This document shows positions 23,081 to 32,028 of a stretch of DNA of 64,000 nt, one piece after another. Below the pieces are notes generated by a model. The model was given only the letters and a program-made list of their open reading frames with translations, made no database searches and had not been told where the DNA came from. The stretch is taken from positions 1 through 64,000 of the forward strand of contig NZ_FPAY01000014.1 in NCBI RefSeq assembly GCF_900116495.1, in the 5' to 3' direction. The stretch comes from Arthrobacter sp. ov118. GTDB lineage: Bacteria; Actinomycetota; Actinomycetes; Actinomycetales; Micrococcaceae. A program made the position numbers and the translations under genes. The first letter of the stretch is position 1, and each line of letters opens with the position of its first letter.

Positions 23081-24433
23081 ATGAGCGCCCTGCCTCCTTC
23101 TCCCACACCCCCTCGCCTCACCGTTTTTGGCCGCGGCAGTTACGCCGAGGCACTCCGGATCGGTGAAATCCTCCGCAAGGAAACGGTGGGCGGCGCGCTG
23201 CTGGTCGCCGCGGCGGTGGCGGCCCTGATCTGGGCCAACTCCCCGGCGTCGGCAAGCTACTTCGCGTTGCGCGATTTCACCATCGGCTACGCGCCCTGGC
23301 ACCTGGACCTGAGCCTGGGAGCCTGGGCCGCCGACGGCCTGCTGGCCATCTTCTTCTTCCTCGTCGGGCTCGAACTCAAGCGCGAATTTGTCGCGGGCGA
23401 CCTGCGCCGGCCGAGCAAATCCGTGGTGCCCGTGGCCGCCGCCGTGGGCGGCGTGGCCGTTCCCGCACTCATCTACGCCGCCGTCAACTTCGCGGACGCA
23501 GGCACCCTGCGGGGCTGGGCCATCCCCACCGCCACGGACATCGCATTCGCCGTCGCGGTGCTGGCGATCATCGGTTCCCACCTGCCCAGCGCGCTGCGCA
23601 TCTTCCTGCTGACCCTCGCCGTCGTGGATGACCTGCTGGCGATCACCATCATCGCGGTGTTCTACACCAGCGAGTTCCATCCCGCGCCGCTCCTGCTGGC
23701 GCTGCTCCCGCTGGGCCTCTACACAGTCTTGGTGCAGAAATTCCGCCGGTTCTTCGGCACCCACGCGCTGGCCCCCTGGCTGATCCTGCTGCCTCTCGGC
23801 GCCGCGACGTGGGCGCTGGTCCACGCCTCAGGCATCCACGCCACAGTGGCCGGAGTCCTGCTGGGTTTTGCTGTGCCTGTCCGCCGCTCCCGGGCCAGCG
23901 GCGGACCCGAAGCCGGACCGGGCCTCGCGGAGATCTTCGAACACCGGTTCCGCCCGATCTCGGCCGGGATCGCCGTCCCGGTCTTTGCCTTCTTTTCCGC
24001 CGGCGTGGCGGTCGGCGGCTGGCAGGGCCTCGGCGCCGCCCTGACGGACCCCGTGGCGGTGGGCATCGTCCTGGCCCTGGTGCTCGGAAAGCCGGCCGGA
24101 ATCCTTGGCACCACCTGGCTCATCACCAAGACCACCCGGGCCCGGCTGGACGGCTCCTTCGCCTGGATCGACGTCTGCGGGCTGTCGATCCTGGCCGGCA
24201 TCGGTTTCACGGTGTCGCTGCTGGTGGCCGAACTGAGTTTCGGCCAGGGCACGGTCCATGACGACCACGCAAAAGTCGGAATCCTCGCCGCCTCGCTGCT
24301 GGCCGCGCTCCTCGCCACCGCGGTGCTCCGGACCCGCAACGCGCGCTACCGCCGGACAGAGGAGGAGGAAAGGATCGACTCCGACCACGACGGCATCCCG
24401 GACGTCTATCAGCAGGGCTCCGCTGCAGGCTAG
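23081..24433 (+). CDS. nhaA: Na+/H+ antiporter NhaA
   Basis: Sodium/proton antiporter of 450 aa with the full NhaA pattern. The paired aspartates of the transport site are Asp183-Asp184 in TLAVVDDLLAITI, and Asp153 in IPTATDIAFAVAV matches the third functional aspartate. FFFLVGLELKREFVAGDLRR is the conserved region after helix II. The C-terminal tail is Arg/Glu/Asp-rich and extends past the last helix. It exports sodium at alkaline pH and keeps cytoplasmic pH balance. A TAGACT box at 23012-23017 may be its promoter; GAGGA precedes ATG 23081. Confidence 0.95.
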   Translation: MSALPPSPTPPRLTVFGRGSYAEALRIGEILRKETVGGALLVAAAVAALIWANSPASASYFALRDFTIGYAPWHLDLSLGAWAADGLLAIFFFLVGLELKREFVAGDLRRPSKSVVPVAAAVGGVAVPALIYAAVNFADAGTLRGWAIPTATDIAFAVAVLAIIGSHLPSALRIFLLTLAVVDDLLAITIIAVFYTSEFHPAPLLLALLPLGLYTVLVQKFRRFFGTHALAPWLILLPLGAATWALVHASGIHATVAGVLLGFAVPVRRSRASGGPEAGPGLAEIFEHRFRPISAGIAVPVFAFFSAGVAVGGWQGLGAALTDPVAVGIVLALVLGKPAGILGTTWLITKTTRARLDGSFAWIDVCGLSILAGIGFTVSLLVAELSFGQGTVHDDHAKVGILAASLLAALLATAVLRTRNARYRRTEEEERIDSDHDGIPDVYQQGSAAG

Positions 24434-24491
24434 GCGCGCCAGGCTCAGGGGGAGGGACGGGGTTGTGGCTGGGGCCCCGGCCGGAGCAGGC

Positions 24492-24512
24492 TAATACGCC
24501 AGCGGGTATTAT
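24492..24512 (+). promoter_or_regulatory. CsoR/CstR-like operator overlapping a -10 box
   Basis: Perfect 6-bp dyad TAATAC (24492-24497) / GTATTA (24506-24511) separated by eight G/C bases, giving ATAC-GC-rich-GTAT, the shape of CsoR/CstR operators. TATTAT (24507-24512) inside the right half is a consensus -10 box, so a bound repressor would block transcription of the rhodanese / MBL-rhodanese pair that follows. The repressor gene is not in this window. Confidence 0.55.
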
Positions 24513-24568
24513 TGTGAAGCTGGAATACGCGCGCGGGGCTGCCCGGCGCCCTCGAATAAGGAACAGGC

Positions 24569-24871
24569 ATGCAGAGTATTTCCGTCAAGGACCTGGCCGC
24601 CCTGGGCGACGCCACCGAAATCGTCGATGTCCGCGAGGACGACGAATACGCCGCGGTCCGGGTTCCGGGCGCCAGGAGCATCCCGCTGTCACGGTTTGTG
24701 CAGTCCCTCGACGAGGTTCCGGCCAGCGGCACCGTCTACGTCATGTGCGCCGCGGGGGGCCGCAGCGCCCAGGCCACCGCCTACCTGGAGGACCAGGGCT
24801 ACGACGCGGTCAACGTCACGGGCGGAATCATGCAGTGGCAGGATGAGGGACACCCGGTCAACCGGGGCTGA
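24569..24871 (+). CDS. Single-domain rhodanese
   Basis: Sulfurtransferase of 100 aa with active-site Cys60 in MCAAGGRS and the substrate-site pair IVDVREDDEY / PGARSIPL. Single-domain rhodaneses carry sulfane sulfur as a cysteine persulfide. It is co-transcribed with the MBL-rhodanese gene 17 nt downstream and both sit behind a CsoR/CstR-like operator. This is the usual make-up of persulfide-detoxifying operons. The acceptor is unknown. Confidence 0.93.
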   Translation: MQSISVKDLAALGDATEIVDVREDDEYAAVRVPGARSIPLSRFVQSLDEVPASGTVYVMCAAGGRSAQATAYLEDQGYDAVNVTGGIMQWQDEGHPVNRG

Positions 24872-24888
24872 TCTTCCGGGGAGGGACC

Positions 24889-26250
24889 ATGGAAGTGATC
24901 GTCATCGAGACCCCACAGCTCGGGGACCGCAGCTACCTGGTCCACGACGGCTCGGCGGCGCTGGCGATCGACCCGCAACGGGACACGGACCGCATTGAGG
25001 CCGCCGCCCGCGAGGCCGGGGTCACCATCACGCACGTGGCAGAGACCCATTTGCACAACGACTACATCACCGGCGGCCTGGTCCTGGCCCGCGCCCACGG
25101 CGCCAGCTACCTCGTCAACGCCGCCGACGCCGTCGGGTTCGAACGGACGCCCGTCGCCGACGGGCAGACCCTCCGGGTGGGCTCGCTGAGCGTCAAAGCC
25201 GTGGCCACTCCGGGCCACACGCACAACCATCTGTCGTTCATCGTTGACGACGGCGGGAAGCGGGCGGTCTTCTCCGGCGGCAGCCTGCTGTACGGCTCGG
25301 TCGGCCGCACCGATCTTGTTGCCGACGCGGACACCGTCGGCCTGACCCGCGAGCAATACGCCTCGGTCCGGCGCCTGGCCGCCGAGGCCGGGAACGACGC
25401 CGCGTTGTACCCGACCCACGGCTTCGGCTCGTTTTGCTCCTCCGGACCCGCCACAGGCGCCCGGTCCTCCACCATCGGAGAGCAGCTGGCCGCCAACCAT
25501 GCCCTGACGGACCCGGACGAGGACCACTTCGTCCGCCAGCTCATCGCCAACCTCACCGACCACCCCTCCTATTACGCCCACATGAGCCCGGCCAACGTTC
25601 GGGGGCCGGGTCCCGCGGATCTGGCCGTGCCCGAGGAACTCGGCGCCGCCGAACTCACGCGTCGGCTGCACGACGGCGAATGGGTAGTGGACCTGCGGCG
25701 GCGCGTGGCCTTCGCCAGCAGCCACCTCAGGGGCAGCGTCAGCTTCGAGTACGGGACAGGCTCCAGCTTCACCACCTATCTGGGCTGGGTACTGCCGTGG
25801 GGTGAACCGCTGACCCTCGTGGGGTCGCAGGAGGACGTCGAGAACGCCATCCGCGACCTCTCCCGGATCGGCATCGACTCCCCGGATGTCGCGCTCGGTT
25901 CCGAGCCGCACGCGCTGGCGCCGCAGGCTGCCCTCGCCTCGTATCCCCGCGTGGGCTGGGACGGTGTGCTGGCCGGCCGGGCCGCGGGGGACGCCGTCCT
26001 GGACGTGCGCCGGGCCGACGAATTCGCCGCGGCCCGGATAGTGGGCGCCGTCAACGTGCCGCTCCATGAACTGTTGCTGCGCCTCGAAGAGGTTCCGGCC
26101 GGGCGGCTCTGGGTGCACTGCAGTTCCGGCTACCGTGCCGGGGTTGCCGCCAGCCTCCTCCAACGGGCAGGCCGGGACGTTGTCCACGTCGACGCCAGGT
26201 TTGCCGACGCAGAGGCGGCCGGAATCGAGCTGGACACCACAGCCGCCTAA
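24889..26250 (+). CDS. MBL-fold hydrolase fused to two rhodanese domains (persulfide-dioxygenase-like)
   Basis: Fusion of 453 aa: a metallo-beta-lactamase domain (about 1-235), a rhodanese domain (about 255-340) and a second rhodanese domain (about 355-445). Its relatives oxidise glutathione or other persulfides. Metal residues seen are His54 and His56 in ETHLHNDYITGG, Asp58, His110 in TPGHTHNH and His177. Two expected positions differ: Tyr59 replaces the last His of HxHxDH, and SGGSLLYG stands where ETHE1 has an Asp iron ligand. The first rhodanese lacks the active Cys (PLTLVGSQED); the second keeps Cys411 in VHCSSGYRAG. Activity therefore needs testing. Confidence 0.85.
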   Translation: MEVIVIETPQLGDRSYLVHDGSAALAIDPQRDTDRIEAAAREAGVTITHVAETHLHNDYITGGLVLARAHGASYLVNAADAVGFERTPVADGQTLRVGSLSVKAVATPGHTHNHLSFIVDDGGKRAVFSGGSLLYGSVGRTDLVADADTVGLTREQYASVRRLAAEAGNDAALYPTHGFGSFCSSGPATGARSSTIGEQLAANHALTDPDEDHFVRQLIANLTDHPSYYAHMSPANVRGPGPADLAVPEELGAAELTRRLHDGEWVVDLRRRVAFASSHLRGSVSFEYGTGSSFTTYLGWVLPWGEPLTLVGSQEDVENAIRDLSRIGIDSPDVALGSEPHALAPQAALASYPRVGWDGVLAGRAAGDAVLDVRRADEFAAARIVGAVNVPLHELLLRLEEVPAGRLWVHCSSGYRAGVAASLLQRAGRDVVHVDARFADAEAAGIELDTTAA

Positions 26251-26300
26251 GCCCCGGAGGCCCGCAACGCAGGGCACCGGACCGGATTCTCTGGCAGAGT

Positions 26301-27278
26301 ATGAGGATGCTCACAGTTATTGGCGAGGGGCTGGTTGATGTCGTCCAGCGGTCCTCTGGCGTCCAGGCCCATGTCGGCGGCAGCCCCCTCAACGTGGCGG
26401 TAGGGCTGGCCCGGCTCGATCATCCGGTCCAGTTCCTTGGCCGTTACGGCCGGGACGCCTACGGCGAAGCCCTGGCAGCGCACCTGAAATCGAGCTCCGT
26501 GCTGCTCCCGCTGGCGCCCGACGACCTTCCCACCAGTGTGGCCACCGCACTGGTCGACGACGCCGGCGCCGCCACTTACACGTTCGACCTCGCCTGGCAG
26601 CTCCCCGGCGTCGGGGCCCGCCTGCCGTTCCTCCTGCAGGGAACCACGCTGCTGCACACCGGCTCCATCGCGACGATGCTGGCGCCCGGTGCCGCCGAGG
26701 TGCTTGCCGCCGTCGAGCGCGCGCACCCGTCCGCCACCATCAGCTTTGACCCCAACTGCCGCCCCAGCATCATCCCGGACGTGGACTACGCCCGCGGGCA
26801 GGCCGAAAAGTTTGTGGCGCTCGCCGACGTGGTCAAGGCCTCCGATGAGGACCTGGAATGGCTCTACCCGGGCGCGGATCCCCTGGACTCCGCCCGCCGG
26901 TGGCTGGCGCTGGGCGGCTCCGAAGGACCGGCGATGGTCGTGGTGACCCGTGGCGGCGAGGGCCCTTGGGGCATCAACGCCGCCGGTGTTGCCCAGTTCG
27001 CCGCTCCGCGGGTGTTGGTCGCGGACACGGTGGGGGCCGGGGATTCGTTTATGGCCGCGCTGCTGTCCGCAGTGGTGGACCTCGGCCTGGACGGGGCACA
27101 GAACCGTCAGGCCCTGCGCGAACTTCCCGCCGACAGCCTGCGCGATCTTTTAGCCCACGCCTCGCGCGCCGCCGCCGTCACTGTGTCCCGCGCCGGGGCC
27201 AATCCGCCCACGCGCGCCGAGCTCGCCCAGATGGAATTGGGGGAAGCAGCCCCCGCCACAACGGAAGGACAGCCATGA
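26301..27278 (+). CDS. PfkB-family carbohydrate kinase (fructokinase-like)
   Basis: Ribokinase-family sugar kinase of 325 aa. The N-terminal GEGLVDVVQRSSGVQAHVGG and SPLNVAVGLARL match the first PfkB signature. The second is VADTVGAGDSFMAALLS, with catalytic Asp in GAGD and the anion hole. The segment SFDPNCRPSIIPD is typical of the fructokinase branch. It phosphorylates a sugar in the cytoplasm; fructose is likely. ATG 26301 is used, ATG 26307 is an in-frame alternative. It overlaps the next gene by ATGA. Confidence 0.88.
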   Translation: MRMLTVIGEGLVDVVQRSSGVQAHVGGSPLNVAVGLARLDHPVQFLGRYGRDAYGEALAAHLKSSSVLLPLAPDDLPTSVATALVDDAGAATYTFDLAWQLPGVGARLPFLLQGTTLLHTGSIATMLAPGAAEVLAAVERAHPSATISFDPNCRPSIIPDVDYARGQAEKFVALADVVKASDEDLEWLYPGADPLDSARRWLALGGSEGPAMVVVTRGGEGPWGINAAGVAQFAAPRVLVADTVGAGDSFMAALLSAVVDLGLDGAQNRQALRELPADSLRDLLAHASRAAAVTVSRAGANPPTRAELAQMELGEAAPATTEGQP

Positions 27279-27787
27279 CACACCACGATGTACCCGCATT
27301 CCACGTCAGCAGCGAATCCTTTGCCGAGGGCCAGGCCGTCCCGCCGGCCCAGCGCAGCGGCAGAATGCGTGCCGGCGGCCAGGACGAGTCCCCGCAGCTG
27401 AGCTGGAGCGGCGCACCGGCGGAAACCCGGGGCTACGCCGTCACTATGTTCGACCCCGACGCCCCTGGCCGCGGCGGTTTCTGGCACTGGGCGGTGCTGG
27501 ACATTCCCGCCGATGTTACGTCGCTGCCCGCCGGAGCGGGAGCCGAAGGCGGCAAGCTTCTTCCGGCCGGTGCACTGCAGCTGAAGAACGACGGCGGATT
27601 CCACGGCTACGTTGGTGCGGCCCCGCCTCCCGGCCACGGCCCGCACCGCTACGTCGTCACGGTCCATGCCCTGGACGTGGCGGCCTCGGGTCTGGACGAG
27701 CGCACGTCCCCGGCAAGCCTCGAGTCGAAACTCTCGCGCCACACCCTGGGCCGCGCCACGCTCACCGGGATCTACGAACGCCACTGA
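27275..27787 (+). CDS. YbhB/YbcL family Raf kinase inhibitor-like (PEBP) protein
   Basis: Protein of 170 aa with the PEBP fold. The ligand-pocket motifs are MFDPDAPGRGGFWHWAVLDI (DPDAP and HW) and GYVGAAPPPGHGPHRYVVTV, the bacterial form of the GPxPPxGxHRY motif. These proteins bind small anionic ligands and have no assigned reaction in bacteria. ATG 27275 overlaps the kinase stop codon, so it is translated with it, but a functional link is not obvious. Confidence 0.9.
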   Translation: MTHHDVPAFHVSSESFAEGQAVPPAQRSGRMRAGGQDESPQLSWSGAPAETRGYAVTMFDPDAPGRGGFWHWAVLDIPADVTSLPAGAGAEGGKLLPAGALQLKNDGGFHGYVGAAPPPGHGPHRYVVTVHALDVAASGLDERTSPASLESKLSRHTLGRATLTGIYERH

Positions 27788-27961
27788 CCCCGCCACCCCC
27801 GTGGCTGCCCGCCCAGTCCACCGGAATCGCCGGAAGCCTGCGCAGACGCCGGAATGTTACGGCGAGCTCGACGCGTTCCGGCGAATTCGAGGGTCCGCGG
27901 GTTGCCCACGCCCGCGACCCCCGCGGCTGCCCGCCGCCACAGGCCCACGTAGACTGGCAGT

Positions 27962-28780
27962 ATGCGTCTGGTTGCAAGCGATATTGACGGAACGATCCTC
28001 AGCCATGAGGGCAAGATCAGTGATCGGACCGTCCGGGCATTCCACGCCTGCCGTGACGCCGGGGTGGAAGTGGTCTTCGTGACGGGCCGCCCGCCGCGCT
28101 GGCTCCACCCGCTGCAGGACCAGCTCGGGCACACAGGCACCGTCATCTGCTCGAACGGCGCCGTGGTCTGGGACCTTGAGGCTGACCGCATGCTCTCCGC
28201 ACGGGCGCTCGGGCTGGACGCCATGTTCGAGGTACGCCGCATCATCCGGCGGTTGCGCCCCTCCGCCCTGTTTGCCGCCGAAACCCTGACGGGCTTCCAT
28301 CTGGAGCCGGGTTTCCTCGAGAACGGCTCGAGCCGGCTTCTCGAGGAGTTCAAGCCTGCCCCGCTGCGCAGCACCCTTACGGCCACAGACTCCGTCGTGA
28401 AGTTCCTGGCCATAGTCCGCGAGGGCACGGCAGACGAGTTCCTTGCCGAGGTGACTCCGGCCGTCGCCCATCTGGCCGCCGCGACCCACTCGGCACCGAA
28501 CATGGCCCTGCTGGAGCTGTCCCTTCCCGGCGTCAACAAGGCCGTCACCCTCGCCGAATACGCGGCGTCCCTCGGCATCGGCGCCGCGGACGTGGTGGCC
28601 TTCGGCGACATGCCCAACGACATCGAGATGCTTCGCTGGGCCGGCGAGGGTTACGCGATGGCCAGCGGCCACCCGGAGGCCATCCGCGCCGCCGACCAGC
28701 AGGCGCCGCACTTCGACGACGACGGCGTTGCTCAGATCCTTGAGTTCAAGCTCGTCGAACTCGGCCTCCGGACAGGCTAG
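27962..28780 (+). CDS. HAD-superfamily hydrolase (Cof type)
   Basis: Phosphatase of 272 aa, HAD subfamily IIB. Motif I SDIDGTIL, motif II VTGRPPR, the conserved SNGAVV, and motifs III/IV K at NKAVTLAEYA with GDMPNDIEML are all present. Such enzymes dephosphorylate sugar phosphates or nucleotides in the cytoplasm. TAGACT (27950-27955) ends 6 nt before ATG 27962, indicating a leaderless mRNA. Substrate unknown. Confidence 0.92.
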   Translation: MRLVASDIDGTILSHEGKISDRTVRAFHACRDAGVEVVFVTGRPPRWLHPLQDQLGHTGTVICSNGAVVWDLEADRMLSARALGLDAMFEVRRIIRRLRPSALFAAETLTGFHLEPGFLENGSSRLLEEFKPAPLRSTLTATDSVVKFLAIVREGTADEFLAEVTPAVAHLAAATHSAPNMALLELSLPGVNKAVTLAEYAASLGIGAADVVAFGDMPNDIEMLRWAGEGYAMASGHPEAIRAADQQAPHFDDDGVAQILEFKLVELGLRTG

Positions 28781-28886
28781 GCCCTTGGCCGGTCACCTGA
28801 TTCCCAGCGGACGGTCAACTGATGTTCACCTTGGCCTTCTAGGCTGGAGGCTCGTGACAGATTGTTGAACCGATAGTGGGGAAATC

Positions 28887-29132
28887 ATGGCCAAGCAGCG
28901 CATCAACACGGATGACCAACCTTTGAACCCGGTGGAGCCGGACGGGCATTGGAGGCAGCTGCGCCAAGGTGACCGCGTCAGCGTCCGGCTCGCGCCGGGC
29001 TTCGAGACGGGCGGCCTGGTGGATGCCGTTACGGCGGACCACAGCGTTGTTTGGGTGGACCTCGACGGCGGGCGCGGCCGCACGCTCTTGCACTGCGGCG
29101 ACGGCGTCGAAATCCGCCCGCACGATTCCTGA
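28887..29132 (+). CDS. Small conserved hypothetical protein (81 aa)
   Basis: Not recognised. It is a soluble, mixed-charge protein with a pattern of short strands, GDRVSVRLAPGFETGGLVDA and SVVWVDLDGGRGRTLLHCGD, suggesting a small SH3-like beta-barrel. It has one cysteine near the C-terminus. Codon use matches the neighbours. It lies 36 nt before the glycerophosphodiesterase start on the same strand. Confidence 0.7.
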   Translation: MAKQRINTDDQPLNPVEPDGHWRQLRQGDRVSVRLAPGFETGGLVDAVTADHSVVWVDLDGGRGRTLLHCGDGVEIRPHDS

Positions 29133-29167
29133 CTTCCCCTCGCGCAAAGTCCGGGTACGCTTCAGGG

Positions 29168-30061
29168 GTGACGAGCCCGCACCCTTACTTTGACCCTCCC
29201 GGCAACCGTGACGGCAACTATGACGGCGGCAACCGCGACGGCGGCAACCGCGACGGGGACCAAGAGGGCGCCGGTGCCCGGGCCTCGGACGGTACAGGGA
29301 TGATGCCCTTGGCGATCGCCCACCGGGGCTTCTCCCTGGACGGGCTGGAAAACTCGATGGCCGCGTTCCGGGCCGCCGTCGACCTCGGATTCCGGCACCT
29401 GGAGACGGACGTGCACACCACGGCCGACGGCGTGCTGCTGCTGTTCCACGACAAGACCCTGGACCGCATCACGGCGGAGCGGGGCCGGATCGCGGATCTT
29501 CCGGCGGCGACCGTGGCAAGGGCGAGGATCGGCGGAACCGAACCGATCCCGCAATTAGCTGAACTCGTCCAGGCCTACCCCGACGTCCGGCTCAACATCG
29601 ACGTCAAGGATTGGAATTCCGTTGCCTCGCTGGCCTCGGCGATCGAACGCTACGCGCTGCACGACCGGGTGCTTGTTGCCAGTTTCTCGGACCGGCGGCG
29701 TCGGGCCGTGCTGCGGCAGCTGAGCCGCCCAGCCGCAGGCTCCGCCGGCACCGTGTCCACGGCGCTGTTCGTTCTGCTCGGGCCTGTACTGCCAGTTCCG
29801 CTGATGTCCTTCGTGGTCCGGCGCGCCCTAAATGGCGTCCAGGCCCTCCAGGTCCCGGTCCGCTACGGCCGCGTTCGCGTCGTGACGCCCGGCTTCGTCC
29901 GCCGCGCGCACCGGCACGGCCTCCAGGTGCACGTGTGGACCATCAACGAGCCCGCCGAGATGCACCGGCTGCTGGACCTCGGCGTCGACGGGATCATCAC
30001 CGACCGCGCGGACCTGCTCAAGGCAGTGCTTCTGGAGCGCGGGAGGTGGTACGGCGGCTGA
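29168..30061 (+). CDS. Glycerophosphodiester phosphodiesterase family protein
   Basis: Protein of 297 aa that hydrolyses glycerophosphodiesters to glycerol-3-phosphate. The catalytic start of the TIM barrel is AIAHRGFSLDGLENSMAAF (HR and EN), followed by LETDVHTTADGVLLLFHD (E, D, H metal and acid/base residues) and LNIDVKDW. An N-terminal linker of about 40 residues has repeats of NRDGG. There is no signal peptide in this reading, so it acts in the cytoplasm. GTG 29168 is chosen because TACGCT (29156-29161) ends 6 nt upstream, pointing to a leaderless start. Confidence 0.9.
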   Translation: MTSPHPYFDPPGNRDGNYDGGNRDGGNRDGDQEGAGARASDGTGMMPLAIAHRGFSLDGLENSMAAFRAAVDLGFRHLETDVHTTADGVLLLFHDKTLDRITAERGRIADLPAATVARARIGGTEPIPQLAELVQAYPDVRLNIDVKDWNSVASLASAIERYALHDRVLVASFSDRRRRAVLRQLSRPAAGSAGTVSTALFVLLGPVLPVPLMSFVVRRALNGVQALQVPVRYGRVRVVTPGFVRRAHRHGLQVHVWTINEPAEMHRLLDLGVDGIITDRADLLKAVLLERGRWYGG

Positions 30062-30133
30062 CGCGGGCCGCCCGCAAGGGCTGCCCGCCGCCAGGGAAAC
30101 CCACCAAGGTGCGCCGGAGTGCAGGTGGACAGC

Positions 30134-31105
30134 TTAGGCCGACAGCTCCATCATGAGCGGCGGCAGTTCCTCGGTGAGCTCCCGGGCCAGATAGCCCAGG
30201 CCGCCCAGCCTGCTGGCCAGCCGGTCGCCGGCTGCCGCATGCAGGTGCGTTCCCCAACAAGCGGCCTGCGAATCGGTGGTTCCCCGGGCGCGGAGGCCCG
30301 CGATGGCTCCGGCGAGCACGTCCCCGCTGCCGGAGGTGCCGAGTCCGCTGTGACCGGTCGTGATTTCCCAGAGGCCGGCCTCGCCGGCCGCCTTCCCCCT
30401 GCTGCGGCCGGGCCGGGCAATGACGCCCTGGCAGCTGACCACGGCCTGGTACTTCTCCGCCAACTCCGGCACCTGCCGGTGGAGATCGTCCACGTCCTGC
30501 CCGAGCAGGATGGCGGCCTCGGTGATGTTCGGGGTGAGGATCAGCCGGCCCGCCCAGGCGGCAAGTTCGTCCTGCAGCTCCGGCAGGCTTCCGAGGGCAA
30601 AGGCGTCCAGCACAAAGCAGGGCTGCCTGGAGTCGGAGTCGGGGTCGGAACCGGCACCGGAGCCTGCACCCTGCGCGCTGCCGGGATGGCCGGGGCTGGC
30701 TTTGAGGAGTTCCCGCAGCAGCGCGGTCGCCTGGTCTTTGTCATCCAGGCCCGGCCCCACCAGGACGGCGTCGGCGGCTTCCAGCTCGGCAGCAAGGCCC
30801 GCGGCGGCAGAACCCACGACAGTTCCCGCTGCCGTCTCGGGCAGTCCCAGAACACCCGCTTCCGGCAGTCCCACGGCGAGCTGTACCGCCACGGACTCCG
30901 CCACAGCCAGGGTGAGCCGTCCGGCACCGGCGCGGAGGGCAGCGACGCCGGCCAGCAGCGCTGCTCCGGGTGTCTTCCGGGCGCCGCCGATTACCAGCAC
31001 TGAGCCACGGTCGTCCTTTCCGGAACCTCCGCCCGGAAGGGCCCACTCTCGCAGCAGGGTCGGGGTGACGGCCTCGGCCTGGGCGGACTTAGCGGGGGTG
31101 GACAT
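30134..31105 (-). CDS. nnrD: ADP/ATP-dependent NAD(P)H-hydrate dehydratase
   Basis: Repair enzyme of 323 aa that dehydrates damaged S-NAD(P)HX back to NAD(P)H. The ribokinase-like core shows GSVLVIGGARKTPGAALLAG, DAVLVGPGLDD, LTPNITEAAILLG and the nucleotide loop GTSGSGDVLAGAIAGL (catalytic Asp). The epimerase half found in fused NnrE-NnrD proteins is absent. A Gly/Ser/Asp-rich insert (GSAQGAGSGAGSDPDSDS) sits mid-chain. It overlaps the phosphatase gene upstream by 17 bp, so the two are co-transcribed. Confidence 0.92.
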   Translation of the reverse strand: MSTPAKSAQAEAVTPTLLREWALPGGGSGKDDRGSVLVIGGARKTPGAALLAGVAALRAGAGRLTLAVAESVAVQLAVGLPEAGVLGLPETAAGTVVGSAAAGLAAELEAADAVLVGPGLDDKDQATALLRELLKASPGHPGSAQGAGSGAGSDPDSDSRQPCFVLDAFALGSLPELQDELAAWAGRLILTPNITEAAILLGQDVDDLHRQVPELAEKYQAVVSCQGVIARPGRSRGKAAGEAGLWEITTGHSGLGTSGSGDVLAGAIAGLRARGTTDSQAACWGTHLHAAAGDRLASRLGGLGYLARELTEELPPLMMELSA

Positions 31106-31898
31106 CGGCGTCTCCTGAGTGCTGGGTGACCGCAACACCTTCAGTCAAGAGGTGGTCGGCCATGTTAAAGCTCTCCAGCAGCCACGGTCCGGTGCCCCCG
31201 GGCCGGACGAACCGGCTGACGGAGGCGTTGAGGATGGTGGACGTCGCCGCGATGTCCAGCAGCTCACGCTCCGTGAGCCCCTCCAGGATGTAGCGGATGA
31301 GCAGGATCACGGCATCGTGGCACACCAGCAGGATGCCCTCGCCGGGGTGGCGGCGGTCGAGATCGGCGAGCAGGGAGCGAAGCCGCAGTGCGACGTCGGC
31401 CCAGGACTCGCCACCCGGGGGACGGTAGTAGAACTTGCCGAGCCACCGCCGTCGTTCGGCTTCTTCGGGGAGCCGTGCCTCCACGCCCGCGGACGTGAGC
31501 ATGTCCAGGATCCCGAGCTCGCGGTCGCGCAGCCGTTCATCGACGAGGACCGCCGTTGGCCAGCCGCCGGTCTGGACGGCCAGTTCCGCTGTTTGGCGCG
31601 CCCGGGCGTAGGGCGAGGACCAGACGGCGGTGCGCTGGTCCTCCGCAAACCCTGACAGCAGCCGGCCCAAGGCAAGCGCCTGGTCCCGCCCGGTGTCCGA
31701 CAACTCGACGTCGGCGTCCCGGGCCGGCACGTTGATCACGTGCGCCCCCGCCTCGTGGGCCAGCGTGGCGGCCACGTTTCCCTGGCTCTCGCCGTGGCGC
31801 ACCAGCACCAATTCCGTCACGCCCCGCAGGCTTCTGGCCCGTCCGTCGTCCTTCACCGCAACCCCCTGTGCGTTGGTCCCTCCCTCGGCGCGCTCCAT
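31089..31898 (-). CDS. Histidine phosphatase family protein
   Basis: Phosphoglycerate-mutase-like phosphatase of 269 aa. The phosphohistidine motif is LVLVRHGESQGN, the second Arg lies in AVWSSPYARARQTAE, the acid Glu in RLRDRELGI, and the second His in LLVCHDAVILL. All catalytic residues are present. The extra Tyr/Pro segment KFYYRPPGGESWADVA is typical of the GpmB-like branch. ATG 31898 is used; ATG 31955 in frame has no ribosome-binding site. Substrate unknown. Confidence 0.88.
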   Translation of the reverse strand: MERAEGGTNAQGVAVKDDGRARSLRGVTELVLVRHGESQGNVAATLAHEAGAHVINVPARDADVELSDTGRDQALALGRLLSGFAEDQRTAVWSSPYARARQTAELAVQTGGWPTAVLVDERLRDRELGILDMLTSAGVEARLPEEAERRRWLGKFYYRPPGGESWADVALRLRSLLADLDRRHPGEGILLVCHDAVILLIRYILEGLTERELLDIAATSTILNASVSRFVRPGGTGPWLLESFNMADHLLTEGVAVTQHSGDADVHPR

Positions 31899-32028
31899 CG
31901 GCTCGCCCTCGGGTCGAAGCTTTGTGGCTGCCACGTTACTACCGCCGCCTGACATTGTCGCGGCCGGCCGCTGCCCCGGGGGAAGACACCGAACAGCGAC
32001 GGACCAGCCGGGCTGGCAGGATGGAGCC

